A DNA stretch of 36,934 bases from CSBr16-58 sp051859825 (GTDB lineage Bacteria; Bacteroidota; Bacteroidia; Flavobacteriales; Schleiferiaceae), in contig JBHYFA010000022.1 in the NCBI GenBank assembly GCA_051859825.1, positions 1-36,934 of the forward strand, given 5' to 3'. This document shows, in pieces, positions 9,938 to 17,423 of the stretch (position 1 is its first letter; every line of letters starts with the position of its first letter). Below the pieces are notes generated by a model. The model saw only the letters and a list, made by a program, of their open reading frames with translations, searched no databases and had not been told where the DNA came from. The translations under genes were made by a program, and so were the position numbers.

Positions 9938-10661
9938 GTGGAAGTTGTTATGGGAAGTTTTCTTGGGAATCACGCTGTTGATGGGCATCATTGCAGCGGG
10001 AAGTTATTCTAGGAAAAATTTTGATAATCAACAGATTAATTCCGTTTCTATAGACATCATCCACCCAAAGTATGATGCACTCCTTCACCAAGACGATGTA
10101 CTGCAAGTTTTGCAAGAGAAAGCCAATTGTTGCGAAGAGCGTAAGCGTCGAGAAATTAACACGTTCATGTTGGAAGAAAGTCTTAACCAACATCCGCTAA
10201 TACTTCAAAGTGAAGTATTTTCATCGCTGAATGGAGCATTGTACATTGTTGCTTCCTTACGAACCCCGGTAGCAAGAGTTTTTAAAAATGGAAAGTCATT
10301 TTACTTTGACAAATACGGTGCTGAAATTCCCCTGAGTGTGCGTTACAGTGCACCGGTTCCGCTTATTACCGGAGAATCGGAAAAGTGGGATTCAGAAGAT
10401 TTGTTGAAAATGATTGCATTGGTAGAGGAGAATGATTTTTTTAAGGACAAGTTTACCGGCGTTCACGTAGAGAGCGACGGCATGGCGTACTTACTACCCG
10501 CTGCGGCGTCATTCAAAGTAAGAATGGGCAAAGGCCAAGAGGTAGAAGAGCGACTTTTAAAGCTTAAAGCATTTTGGGAGAATGCCTTGAGCGCAGAGAT
10601 GGCCACTAGGTTGAAAGTGGTTGATTTACAATTTAAAGACCAGGTAGTATGTGTTTACTAG
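9927..10661 (+). CDS. ftsQ: Cell division protein FtsQ/DivIB
   Basis: FtsQ is a bitopic divisome protein that links FtsL and partners to the ring. The 244-residue product has a short cytoplasmic tail, one membrane helix (about residues 8-26) and a periplasmic region with a POTRA-like start. A later segment, LRTPVARVFKNGKSFYFDKY, resembles the FtsQ beta domain, where the chain is described as pushing a substrate-like strand. Sequence conservation in this family is low, so the call relies heavily on position between murC and ftsA. The start lies inside murC, with an overlap of 11 bases. Confidence 0.88.
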   Translation: MKLKWKLLWEVFLGITLLMGIIAAGSYSRKNFDNQQINSVSIDIIHPKYDALLHQDDVLQVLQEKANCCEERKRREINTFMLEESLNQHPLILQSEVFSSLNGALYIVASLRTPVARVFKNGKSFYFDKYGAEIPLSVRYSAPVPLITGESEKWDSEDLLKMIALVEENDFFKDKFTGVHVESDGMAYLLPAAASFKVRMGKGQEVEERLLKLKAFWENALSAEMATRLKVVDLQFKDQVVCVY

Positions 10662-10691
10662 CTGGAGTACTAATTTTAAAACACAAGTTGG

Positions 10692-12077
10692 ATGAGCGAG
10701 AAAATTGAAAATTATGCGGTAGGTCTCGATTTGGGAACCACCAAAATTGTAGCCATCATCGGTAAGTACAATGATTCCGGAAAAATTGAAATTCTCGGCA
10801 TGGGCAAAGCGCGCTCCCTTGGCATTGAGGGTGGCGTGGTGAACAATATTTTGCAAACAGTGAATTCCATCCAACAGGCAGTAAAGCAAGCCGAAGACCA
10901 GGCTGGCTTGAAGATAAGTTCGGTGGTTGCGGGTATTGCGGGAAAACACATCCGCAGTTTACAGCATTCTGACTACATTACTAGGCAAGACCCCGAGGCA
11001 ATGATTGATGAGCAAGACATCGAAAACCTCATCGAAAACGCCAAAAAACTGACCATGCTTCCCGGCGAGCGCATCATTCATGTATTGCCACAGAAGTTTA
11101 AGATTGATGGTCAAGAAAATGTTTATGAACCCATTGGAATGGCTGGCGGTAGAGTTGAAGCCAACTTCCACATTGTGGTTGGACACATCGGATCCATCAA
11201 AAACATCAGCAGATGTATTGAAAATGCCGGCATAGTAAACAACATCATTACCCTAGAACCATTGGCTTCTGCAGAGGCAGTATTATCACAAGAGGAAAAA
11301 GAAGCCGGTGTGGTATTGGTTGACATTGGTGGTGGCACTACCGACATTGCCATTTTCAAAGACAATATCATTCGTCACACGGCGGTTATTCCTCACGGCG
11401 GCAACGTAATTACGCACGACATCAAAGAAGGCTGCTCGATTATTGAACGCCACGCGGAGCAGCTCAAAGTGAGTTTTGGTTCGGCATGGCCGGGAGAAAA
11501 TAAAGAAACAGAAATCGTTTCCATCCCCGGACTCAATGGCAGACCAGGAAGAGAAATATCGCTGAAGAAGCTTTCGCAGATCATCAATGCAAGAGTGATG
11601 GAAATCATAGAGCAGGTGTTTTTGCAAATCAAAAAGTACGGACACGAAGAGCCTTCTCAGAAACTCATTGCGGGAATTGTGCTTACCGGTGGAGGTTCAC
11701 AACTCAAGCACATTCGACAGTTGGTAGAATACGTAACGGGAATGGATACGCGTATTGGATACCCAGACAGCAAGCTGGCCGCCGGTGCACCTGAGGAACT
11801 TCGCAAACCAATGTACGCAACGAGTGTAGGACTTTTATTAGAAGCCTTACGCAATGAAAGTACAAGAATAAACTCCGAGCAAGCGTCACAGAAAGCAATC
11901 GAAGAAAGCACAACTAAGGTTGAGGACGTGAGTGATGAAGTTAAGGAAGAACAAACAGAGAGCACCGAAGCACCGGAAGAAAACAAAGTTGCTGAGGCTC
12001 AAAAGAAAGCTCGCTTTGAGTATTTTGATAAGATTGTTAACAGCTTGAAAAAGCTAATTAGCGACGATGTAAATTAA
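10692..12077 (+). CDS. ftsA: Cell division protein FtsA
   Basis: FtsA is an actin-like ATPase that tethers FtsZ filaments to the membrane. The 461-residue product has the phosphate-1 loop GLDLGTTKIVAIIG, the phosphate-2 loop VLVDIGGGTTDIAIF and the adenosine motif GIVLTGGGSQLK. A low-complexity acidic and Gln/Glu-rich linker (about residues 395-440) leads to a C-terminal stretch, FEYFDKIVNSLKKLI, that looks like the amphipathic membrane-targeting helix. ATG 10692 follows ftsQ by 30 bases. The 187 bases to ftsZ carry an inverted-repeat element. Confidence 0.96.
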   Translation: MSEKIENYAVGLDLGTTKIVAIIGKYNDSGKIEILGMGKARSLGIEGGVVNNILQTVNSIQQAVKQAEDQAGLKISSVVAGIAGKHIRSLQHSDYITRQDPEAMIDEQDIENLIENAKKLTMLPGERIIHVLPQKFKIDGQENVYEPIGMAGGRVEANFHIVVGHIGSIKNISRCIENAGIVNNIITLEPLASAEAVLSQEEKEAGVVLVDIGGGTTDIAIFKDNIIRHTAVIPHGGNVITHDIKEGCSIIERHAEQLKVSFGSAWPGENKETEIVSIPGLNGRPGREISLKKLSQIINARVMEIIEQVFLQIKKYGHEEPSQKLIAGIVLTGGGSQLKHIRQLVEYVTGMDTRIGYPDSKLAAGAPEELRKPMYATSVGLLLEALRNESTRINSEQASQKAIEESTTKVEDVSDEVKEEQTESTEAPEENKVAEAQKKARFEYFDKIVNSLKKLISDDVN

Positions 12078-12110
12078 TGACTGATCTACTAACGAAACAG
12101 ACAGTTTTTT

Positions 12111-12233
12111 AGTGTCTGTCTATAAAATGCAAGAAGCACTCTAGAAAATTCGAGAGCAAGGCTTGCGTTAATTGAAAATATTGGATTTTCAACTGAGCAT
12201 AACGAAGCTATCGGACTTTCTAGACAGACATTT
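12111..12233. repeat. Inverted-repeat (MITE-like) element between ftsA and ftsZ
   Basis: This ~123-bp segment is bounded by inverted ends: AGTGTCTGTCTATAAA at 12111-12126, and the reverse complement of AAATGTCTGTCTAGAAA at 12217-12233. The interior has further small hairpins, for example TTGAAAAT/ATTTTCAA around 12172-12192. The right arm is nearly identical, in the opposite orientation, to the copy at 6166-6218. TTA flanks both ends if the element is taken as 12112-12231, a possible but weak target duplication. It carries no ORF and forms most of the ftsZ leader. Confidence 0.72.
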
Positions 12234-12264
12234 AATAAAAAAGAACAATTGTAATCAGACAAAC

Positions 12265-14109
12265 ATGGACAATTTAGACGGACTCGAATTCGATTTACCA
12301 AAAAATCCACCGGCAGTAATTAAGGTTATTGGTGTAGGTGGTGGTGGTGGAAATGCAGTAAACCACATGTACAACCTTGGCATTCGTGGGGTTGACTTTT
12401 TTATATGCAATACCGACAACCAAGCCTTGCTTTCCAGCCCCATTCCCAATAGAATTCAACTTGGGGTTACCATCACCGAGGGGCTTGGAGCCGGAGCAAA
12501 TCCGGAAGTTGGCCGTGACGCGGCCGAGGAATCCAAGGAAGACATTGCGAAGGTTCTTGCCTCCAACACCAAAATGGTATTCATCACTGCGGGTATGGGT
12601 GGTGGAACCGGAACTGGTGCTGCGCCGGTTATTGCGCGTATTGCACGCGAAGCAGGAATTCTCACTGTGGGAATACTTACCACTCCTTTTGCGTTTGAAG
12701 GCGCTAGTCGTTTGCAACAGGCTCATGCCGGTATTGAAGAAATGCGTAAGCACGTGGATTCACTTATTGTGATAAACAACAACAAGCTCCGCGAAGTGTA
12801 TGGCAACCTTGGATTCAAAGCTGGTTTTGCCAAAGCCGATGAAGTGGTAGCTATTGCCGTGAGGGGTATTGCCGAAGTTATTACCCACCAATACAACATC
12901 AACATCGACCTCCGCGATGCCAAAACCGTTCTGAACAATTCCGGTACAGCCATCATGGGTAGTGGAAAAGCCAGTGGTGAAGACCGTGCAAAGAAGGCTA
13001 TTGTAAGCGCACTCGACTCTCCCCTACTCAACGATAACCACATCCGAGGCGCGAAAAACGTTCTTCTGCTTATTGTTTCCGGACAGGAGGAAATCACCAT
13101 TGATGAAATTGGTGAAATCAACGATCATATTCAGCATCAAGCTGGTGGAGGAGCTAACATCATTATGGGTGTGGGAGAAGAAGACGGACTTGGCAGTGAA
13201 ATCTCCGTAACGGTAATTGCCACAGGATTCTCCACAGAAAAGCAAGAAAGCGTTATTGTAAAAACACCAAAGCGCATTGTTCATACTTTGGAAGAAGAAC
13301 AAGAGGTAAGTCAAAATCTCTTTGAAAAACCCTTGAAAAACGAAGTAGTGCAACCCGCCACTGAAGCTCCAAAGCCCAAACCGGTTGATCTTTTTTCTAC
13401 CGAAGATTCGGTAAAAGAAGAAAAGAAAATCGTTCAGGAAACACCTCAGGCAGAAGTAGAACCAAAATCAGAAAACACTTCATTTGAAGAGGATGATATT
13501 ATCACCTTCACATTATCAGATGAAGATGAAAGTGTGCCTTTTGTAATTGAAGATGAGGAGGCTGTCAAAGAGGAAGAAGTAGTTTACGAACAAGAAGCCG
13601 AAGTAAATGCCACCTATGTTGAGGAAGCTCCGACTGAAATGCCTGAGCCTGTAAAAGCCGAGACTCCCGTAGAGGAAGAAAGCGAGAAAGTTGTTTTTGA
13701 GCTAGAGGACTATCTGGAAATGGAAAAGCAATTAAGCTCGGCAAAACCAGAAACCAAAAAGCAGGAAGAGCAGAGTGAACTAAAGCTCAAAGTAAATGAT
13801 ACTAAGGAGGAAGAAAGTACGCATTCAGCTTCCGATGAAGACCCGTTTGACCGTCCTATTTCAATGAGCTTAAAGTCGAAAAGTGACGAGCGAAGAAACC
13901 AGCTCAAGGCTTTCAATCACCGTTTTCGTCAGCGTTTAGACCAAATAGACGATCTTTCCGAAATTCCGGCTTACAAGCGCAAGGGAATGGAACTCCCCGA
14001 CGAGATTCCCAGTAAATCAGAACGCTTTGGTTCGATGAGCGTTGGCGATACTGACAAAGGATTTGGGTTGCGAGGAAATAACAGTTTTTTACACGATAAT
14101 GTAGATTAA
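12265..14109 (+). CDS. ftsZ: Cell division protein FtsZ with long acidic C-terminal extension
   Basis: FtsZ is the tubulin-like GTPase that forms the Z ring. I take ATG 12265, giving 614 residues; a frame open from 12172 would read through the repeat element and is rejected. The globular domain shows GVGGGGGNAVNHM, the tubulin G-box AGMGGGTGTGAAPVIA, and the synergy-loop region with NNSGTAIMGSG. From about residue 330 to 560 the chain becomes a Glu/Lys/Pro-rich, probably disordered linker. It ends in a conserved-looking tail, GFGLRGNNSFLHDNVD, likely the partner-binding peptide. It is much longer than E. coli FtsZ (383 residues). A single base separates it from the next gene. Confidence 0.97.
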   Translation: MDNLDGLEFDLPKNPPAVIKVIGVGGGGGNAVNHMYNLGIRGVDFFICNTDNQALLSSPIPNRIQLGVTITEGLGAGANPEVGRDAAEESKEDIAKVLASNTKMVFITAGMGGGTGTGAAPVIARIAREAGILTVGILTTPFAFEGASRLQQAHAGIEEMRKHVDSLIVINNNKLREVYGNLGFKAGFAKADEVVAIAVRGIAEVITHQYNINIDLRDAKTVLNNSGTAIMGSGKASGEDRAKKAIVSALDSPLLNDNHIRGAKNVLLLIVSGQEEITIDEIGEINDHIQHQAGGGANIIMGVGEEDGLGSEISVTVIATGFSTEKQESVIVKTPKRIVHTLEEEQEVSQNLFEKPLKNEVVQPATEAPKPKPVDLFSTEDSVKEEKKIVQETPQAEVEPKSENTSFEEDDIITFTLSDEDESVPFVIEDEEAVKEEEVVYEQEAEVNATYVEEAPTEMPEPVKAETPVEEESEKVVFELEDYLEMEKQLSSAKPETKKQEEQSELKLKVNDTKEEESTHSASDEDPFDRPISMSLKSKSDERRNQLKAFNHRFRQRLDQIDDLSEIPAYKRKGMELPDEIPSKSERFGSMSVGDTDKGFGLRGNNSFLHDNVD

Positions 14110-14110
14110 C

Positions 14111-14560
14111 ATGAATTTAGAAGAAAAATTAATGGTGTCCATAAAGGAGGCCATGAAAAGCAAAGACAAAGTGGCACTAGACGCCTTGCGTTCGATTAAG
14201 AGCGCAATACTCTTAGCCAAAACGGAGAAAGCGGGTGCTACATTAGACGAAAAAGCCGAAATAAGCTTGCTCCAACGTTTGCAAAAACAACGCAAGGAGT
14301 CGGCAACCATCTTCCGTGAACAGGGAAGAGATGAGTTGGCAAATGAAGAAGAAGCCCAGTTGAAAGTGATTGAGCAATTTTTACCTAAGCCGCTTTCAAC
14401 AGAAGAGCTAGAAGCACTTATTAAAGAAGTAATAGACCAAACCGGAGCTTCTGGAATTGCCGACATGGGCAAGGTGATGGGAATGGCAAATCAGAAAGTA
14501 GCGGGTAGAGCTGGGGGAAAAGAGGTTTCCGACATGGTTCGCAAAATGCTTAGCGCCTGA
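14111..14560 (+). CDS. GatB/YqeY domain-containing protein
   Basis: This 149-residue protein matches the YqeY family across its length: MNLEEKLMVSIKEAMKSKDK at the start, then LRSIKSAI, FLPKPLSTEEL and a C-terminal DMGKVMGMANQKVAGRAGGK. The fold resembles the tRNA-binding tail domain of GatB and Asn/Gln amidotransferases, but the cellular role of stand-alone YqeY proteins is not well established. The start is one base after the ftsZ stop, so it is almost certainly cotranscribed with ftsZ. I infer that it is the last gene of the dcw transcript. Confidence 0.92.
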   Translation: MNLEEKLMVSIKEAMKSKDKVALDALRSIKSAILLAKTEKAGATLDEKAEISLLQRLQKQRKESATIFREQGRDELANEEEAQLKVIEQFLPKPLSTEELEALIKEVIDQTGASGIADMGKVMGMANQKVAGRAGGKEVSDMVRKMLSA

Positions 14561-14683
14561 CAATAAAGCTCAGCAGCAAACTATCTGAAACACGAGGAAA
14601 TTGCAAATGAATTTTGCATCTAGGTGACCCATTCATTTTTCAGCTTTTTTCTCACTCTTCTTCGCAGTCCAACTTTTGTACTG

Positions 14684-14691
14684 TAATTTTG
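14684..14691 (+). promoter_or_regulatory. Candidate -7 promoter box of the dehydrogenase gene
   Basis: TAATTTTG matches the Bacteroidota -7 consensus TAnnTTTG. A good TTG -33 element at the expected 17-23 base distance is not obvious. Transcription would start near 14698, leaving a leader of about 58 bases before ATG 14756. Confidence 0.4.
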
Positions 14692-14698
14692 GCCGCCA

Positions 14699-14724
14699 TA
14701 CCCGATGGGGTAGTTTTTTCTTTT
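14699..14724 (+). terminator. Short GC hairpin followed by a T-tract
   Basis: TACCC, a GATG loop and GGGTA form a 5-bp stem (14699-14712), followed by G and an interrupted T-run to 14724. It could terminate the yqeY transcript. However, it sits just downstream of the candidate -7 box, so it would also be the first structure in the dehydrogenase mRNA. The stem is short, so the call is weak. Confidence 0.35.
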
Positions 14725-14755
14725 GTATTTAAACATCTTAGCTAAAACACCAAGG

Positions 14756-15982
14756 ATGAATAAGCGATTGGCCGAATTTGAAAATAAGCCCGCAGAGATA
14801 GTTTTTCACTGGAAAGATTCTGAAACCAGCGCCGAAGGCTGGGCCGTAATTAATAGTTTGAGAGGAGGAGCTGCCGGCGGCGGAACACGCATGCGTAAGG
14901 GGCTCAATGAAAATGAAGTCCTCTCTTTAGCCAAAACCATGGAGATAAAGTTTTCCGTGGCAGGTCCACCAATTGGAGGAGCAAAAAGCGGAATCAACTT
15001 CGACCCGGCAGATCCTGCGAAAAAGGGCGTTCTCGAAAGATGGTATAAAGCTTTGCGTCCATTACTCAAGAACTACTATGGAACGGGTGGTGACCTCAAT
15101 GTGGACGAAATCCATGAGGTTATTCCCATTACCGCAGCTTTAGGAATCGAACATCCTCAAGAAGGGGTTTTGGTTGGACACTTCAATCCCGACGCTTCTT
15201 CTAAAACCAAGAAAATTCATCAGCTTCAAAAAGGCGTGCTTTTTCCGGTAACCAGCCCTAAGCTTGCCCCAGAAGGAAGCAGGATGTTTACCGTAGCCGA
15301 TATGATTACCGGATATGGTGTAGCTGAGTCTGTAAAGCATTTCTACCAACTCTACGGTGGAGAAATTTCCGAAAAGCGCGCGATTATTCAAGGATGGGGC
15401 AACGTAGGTGCAGCCGCGGCTTGGTACTTAAGTCGTATGGGTGTTCGTATTTCGGGCATCATCGACCGCGTGGGTGGACTCATTCAGACCTCCGGTATGC
15501 GCTTCGAGCAAATCGACCGTCTGATGAAAGCCAAAACCGAAAACTATCTCGTTGCGGATGATATGTTGAGTTTTGAAGAAGCCAATAACTCCATCTGGGA
15601 CGCTGGTGCAGAAATCTTCATTCCCGCAGCGGCATCAAGATTAGTTACAAGAGAGCAAATTGATAGAATGATAAAAGGCGGATTGGAAGTTATTTCTTCT
15701 GGCGCCAATGTACCCTTTGCCGACACGGAAATTTTTGAAGGCCCCATAGCCATGTACGCCGATGCGCAAGTGAGCTGCATTCCCGATTTTATTTCCAACT
15801 GTGGTATGGCCCGGGTATTTGCCTATCTCATGCAAGATGAAGCCAAGCTAGATGAATTTGCCATCTTTGATGATGTTTCGCAAATCATTCATAACGCCTT
15901 AAAAGATTGCCACGAACGAAGGTCAAGCACCAAAATGCTTACCGACACGGCATATTCTATTGCCTTAGAAAAACTGATGTAA
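14756..15982 (+). CDS. Glu/Leu/Phe/Val family amino-acid dehydrogenase
   Basis: This 408-residue enzyme belongs to the family that oxidatively deaminates an amino acid to its 2-oxo acid with NAD(P)+. The catalytic region reads PPIGGAK77SGINFDP, with K77 the expected catalytic lysine and K65 the expected substrate-binding lysine. The Rossmann fingerprint is G213-W-G-N-V-G218 in a fold reading GWGNVGAAAAWYL. The start is ATG 14756, preceded by AAGG; a TTG at 14723 would add 11 unlikely residues. Substrate preference (glutamate or a branched-chain amino acid) cannot be read from the motifs. NhaD follows after 34 bases and could share its transcript. Confidence 0.9.
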   Translation: MNKRLAEFENKPAEIVFHWKDSETSAEGWAVINSLRGGAAGGGTRMRKGLNENEVLSLAKTMEIKFSVAGPPIGGAKSGINFDPADPAKKGVLERWYKALRPLLKNYYGTGGDLNVDEIHEVIPITAALGIEHPQEGVLVGHFNPDASSKTKKIHQLQKGVLFPVTSPKLAPEGSRMFTVADMITGYGVAESVKHFYQLYGGEISEKRAIIQGWGNVGAAAAWYLSRMGVRISGIIDRVGGLIQTSGMRFEQIDRLMKAKTENYLVADDMLSFEEANNSIWDAGAEIFIPAAASRLVTREQIDRMIKGGLEVISSGANVPFADTEIFEGPIAMYADAQVSCIPDFISNCGMARVFAYLMQDEAKLDEFAIFDDVSQIIHNALKDCHERRSSTKMLTDTAYSIALEKLM

Positions 15983-16016
15983 AGCCTAATCAAAAACCAC
16001 CTAACTCCCCAATATC

Positions 16017-17411
16017 GTGATAGCTGAAATCATAATGGTCGTAGTCTTTGTCCTCGGATACTTGGCTATTGCGCTCGAACATCAAATCCATATCGACAAA
16101 GCTGCAAGTGCCCTCATAGCCGGAGTACTTTGTTGGGCAATTTACATTCTCAGTGCCGGACAATTTCATAGTATGGACACCATTCCGGTACACATGCTCA
16201 CGGGCGCCGATGGCAGTGAAGTAGGGTTTATGCAGGCCGCCATGCATTACATTGCGGAGCATGAACTCCTAGAGCATTTGAGTGAAATTGCCAGCATCTT
16301 GTTCTTCCTCATTGGCGCTATGACCATCGTGGAGCTTATCGATATAAATCAAGGATTTAGTTTGATTACCAAGCGCATCGAAACTACTTCACGCCCAAAA
16401 TTAATGTGGGTAATTACCCTTCTTACTTTTTTCATGTCGGCCGCGCTTGACAACCTCACCACCACCATTGTGATGGCTTCTCTATTGAAGAAAATCATCG
16501 CAAACTACAAAGATCGTTGGCTTTTTGCGGGGATGATTGTGGTTGCTGCCAACGCCGGTGGAGCCTGGTCTCCCATTGGAGATGTAACCACCACCATGCT
16601 GTGGATTGGCAAACAGGTGACAGCTCAAAACGTTATTCTTCGACTATTCTTACCTAGTTTAATTTGTTTACTCGTACCACTAACTCTACTCACTCCAAGA
16701 ATCAAAGGGAATATTCGCAGACCAGAAGGTATTGGAGCCTTGGTTCCTAATCTTCCAGGACTCACAGAAAAACAGCAAAAAACAATTTTTGGAGCAGGAC
16801 TAGCCGGTTTGATTTTCGTACCTATCTTCAAAACCGTTACCCATCTTCCACCATTTATGGGAATGATGTTGAGTCTTGGGGTTTTGTGGTTAATCACCGA
16901 AATCATGCACAAAAACAAGAATGTAAATGTGCGCAAAAAGCTCTCGGTAATTGCAGCACTAAAAAAGGTTGATTTTGCCTCCGTACTCTTCTTCCTGGGA
17001 ATTCTTCTTGCTGTTGGTAGTTTGCAGTCTGCCGGCCAACTTGGTCGCCTTGCCGGATTCCTCAACGACACACTCGGCACCGATCAGGAAGGAGGTGTAT
17101 ATGCGGTAGGTATTTTTATTGGATTACTTTCGGCCTTGGTTGATAATGTACCTTTGGTGGCAGCTTCTATGGGTATGTACGAAATTGTACCTGGAGGTTA
17201 TTTTGCTCAAGATGGCTTGTTTTGGGAATTTTTAGCCTACTGTGCCGGTACGGGAGGTAGCGCCTTGATTATTGGCTCCGCTGCTGGAGTTGCCGTTATG
17301 GGAATCGAGACCATTACCTTTGGGTGGTATCTGAAGAAAATTGCCCCATTGGCTCTCATTGGATACTTCGCAGGAGCAATTTTCTATATCTTGGAACACT
17401 CGGTTTTTTAG
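16017..17411 (+). CDS. nhaD: NhaD-type Na+/H+ antiporter
   Basis: This 464-residue polytopic inner-membrane protein has about eleven to twelve hydrophobic segments and belongs to the NhaD/ArsB ion-transporter superfamily. Family signatures include FMSAALDNLTTTIVMASLL, NAGGAWSPIGDVTTTMLWI and LVDNVPLVAASMGMY, which carry acidic and polar residues in membrane segments expected to bind cations. NhaD exchanges Na+ (or Li+) for H+ and is common in marine and alkaliphilic bacteria. The start is GTG 16017; the first residues IAEIIMVVVFVLGYL already form a helix, so no upstream extension is needed. The AsmA-like gene follows after 12 bases. Confidence 0.92.
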   Translation: MIAEIIMVVVFVLGYLAIALEHQIHIDKAASALIAGVLCWAIYILSAGQFHSMDTIPVHMLTGADGSEVGFMQAAMHYIAEHELLEHLSEIASILFFLIGAMTIVELIDINQGFSLITKRIETTSRPKLMWVITLLTFFMSAALDNLTTTIVMASLLKKIIANYKDRWLFAGMIVVAANAGGAWSPIGDVTTTMLWIGKQVTAQNVILRLFLPSLICLLVPLTLLTPRIKGNIRRPEGIGALVPNLPGLTEKQQKTIFGAGLAGLIFVPIFKTVTHLPPFMGMMLSLGVLWLITEIMHKNKNVNVRKKLSVIAALKKVDFASVLFFLGILLAVGSLQSAGQLGRLAGFLNDTLGTDQEGGVYAVGIFIGLLSALVDNVPLVAASMGMYEIVPGGYFAQDGLFWEFLAYCAGTGGSALIIGSAAGVAVMGIETITFGWYLKKIAPLALIGYFAGAIFYILEHSVF

Positions 17412-17423
17412 GATTTAAATGAA

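Larger units (their letters stand above)
14561..14755. other. Intergenic region before the amino-acid dehydrogenase gene
   Basis: No convincing ORF is seen. There is a hairpin-forming stretch, TGCAAA...TTTGCA, at about 14603-14620. A Bacteroidota-like -7 box lies at 14684-14691, and a short hairpin with a T-tract at 14699-14724. Both are listed separately. This is the first real break after the dcw cluster, so a terminator and a new promoter are expected here. Confidence 0.6.

Noticed and set aside
12172..12264. N-terminal extension of FtsZ by 31 residues
   Set aside because: It would need a TTG start and translate through the inverted-repeat element. The normal FtsZ beginning starts at ATG 12265.
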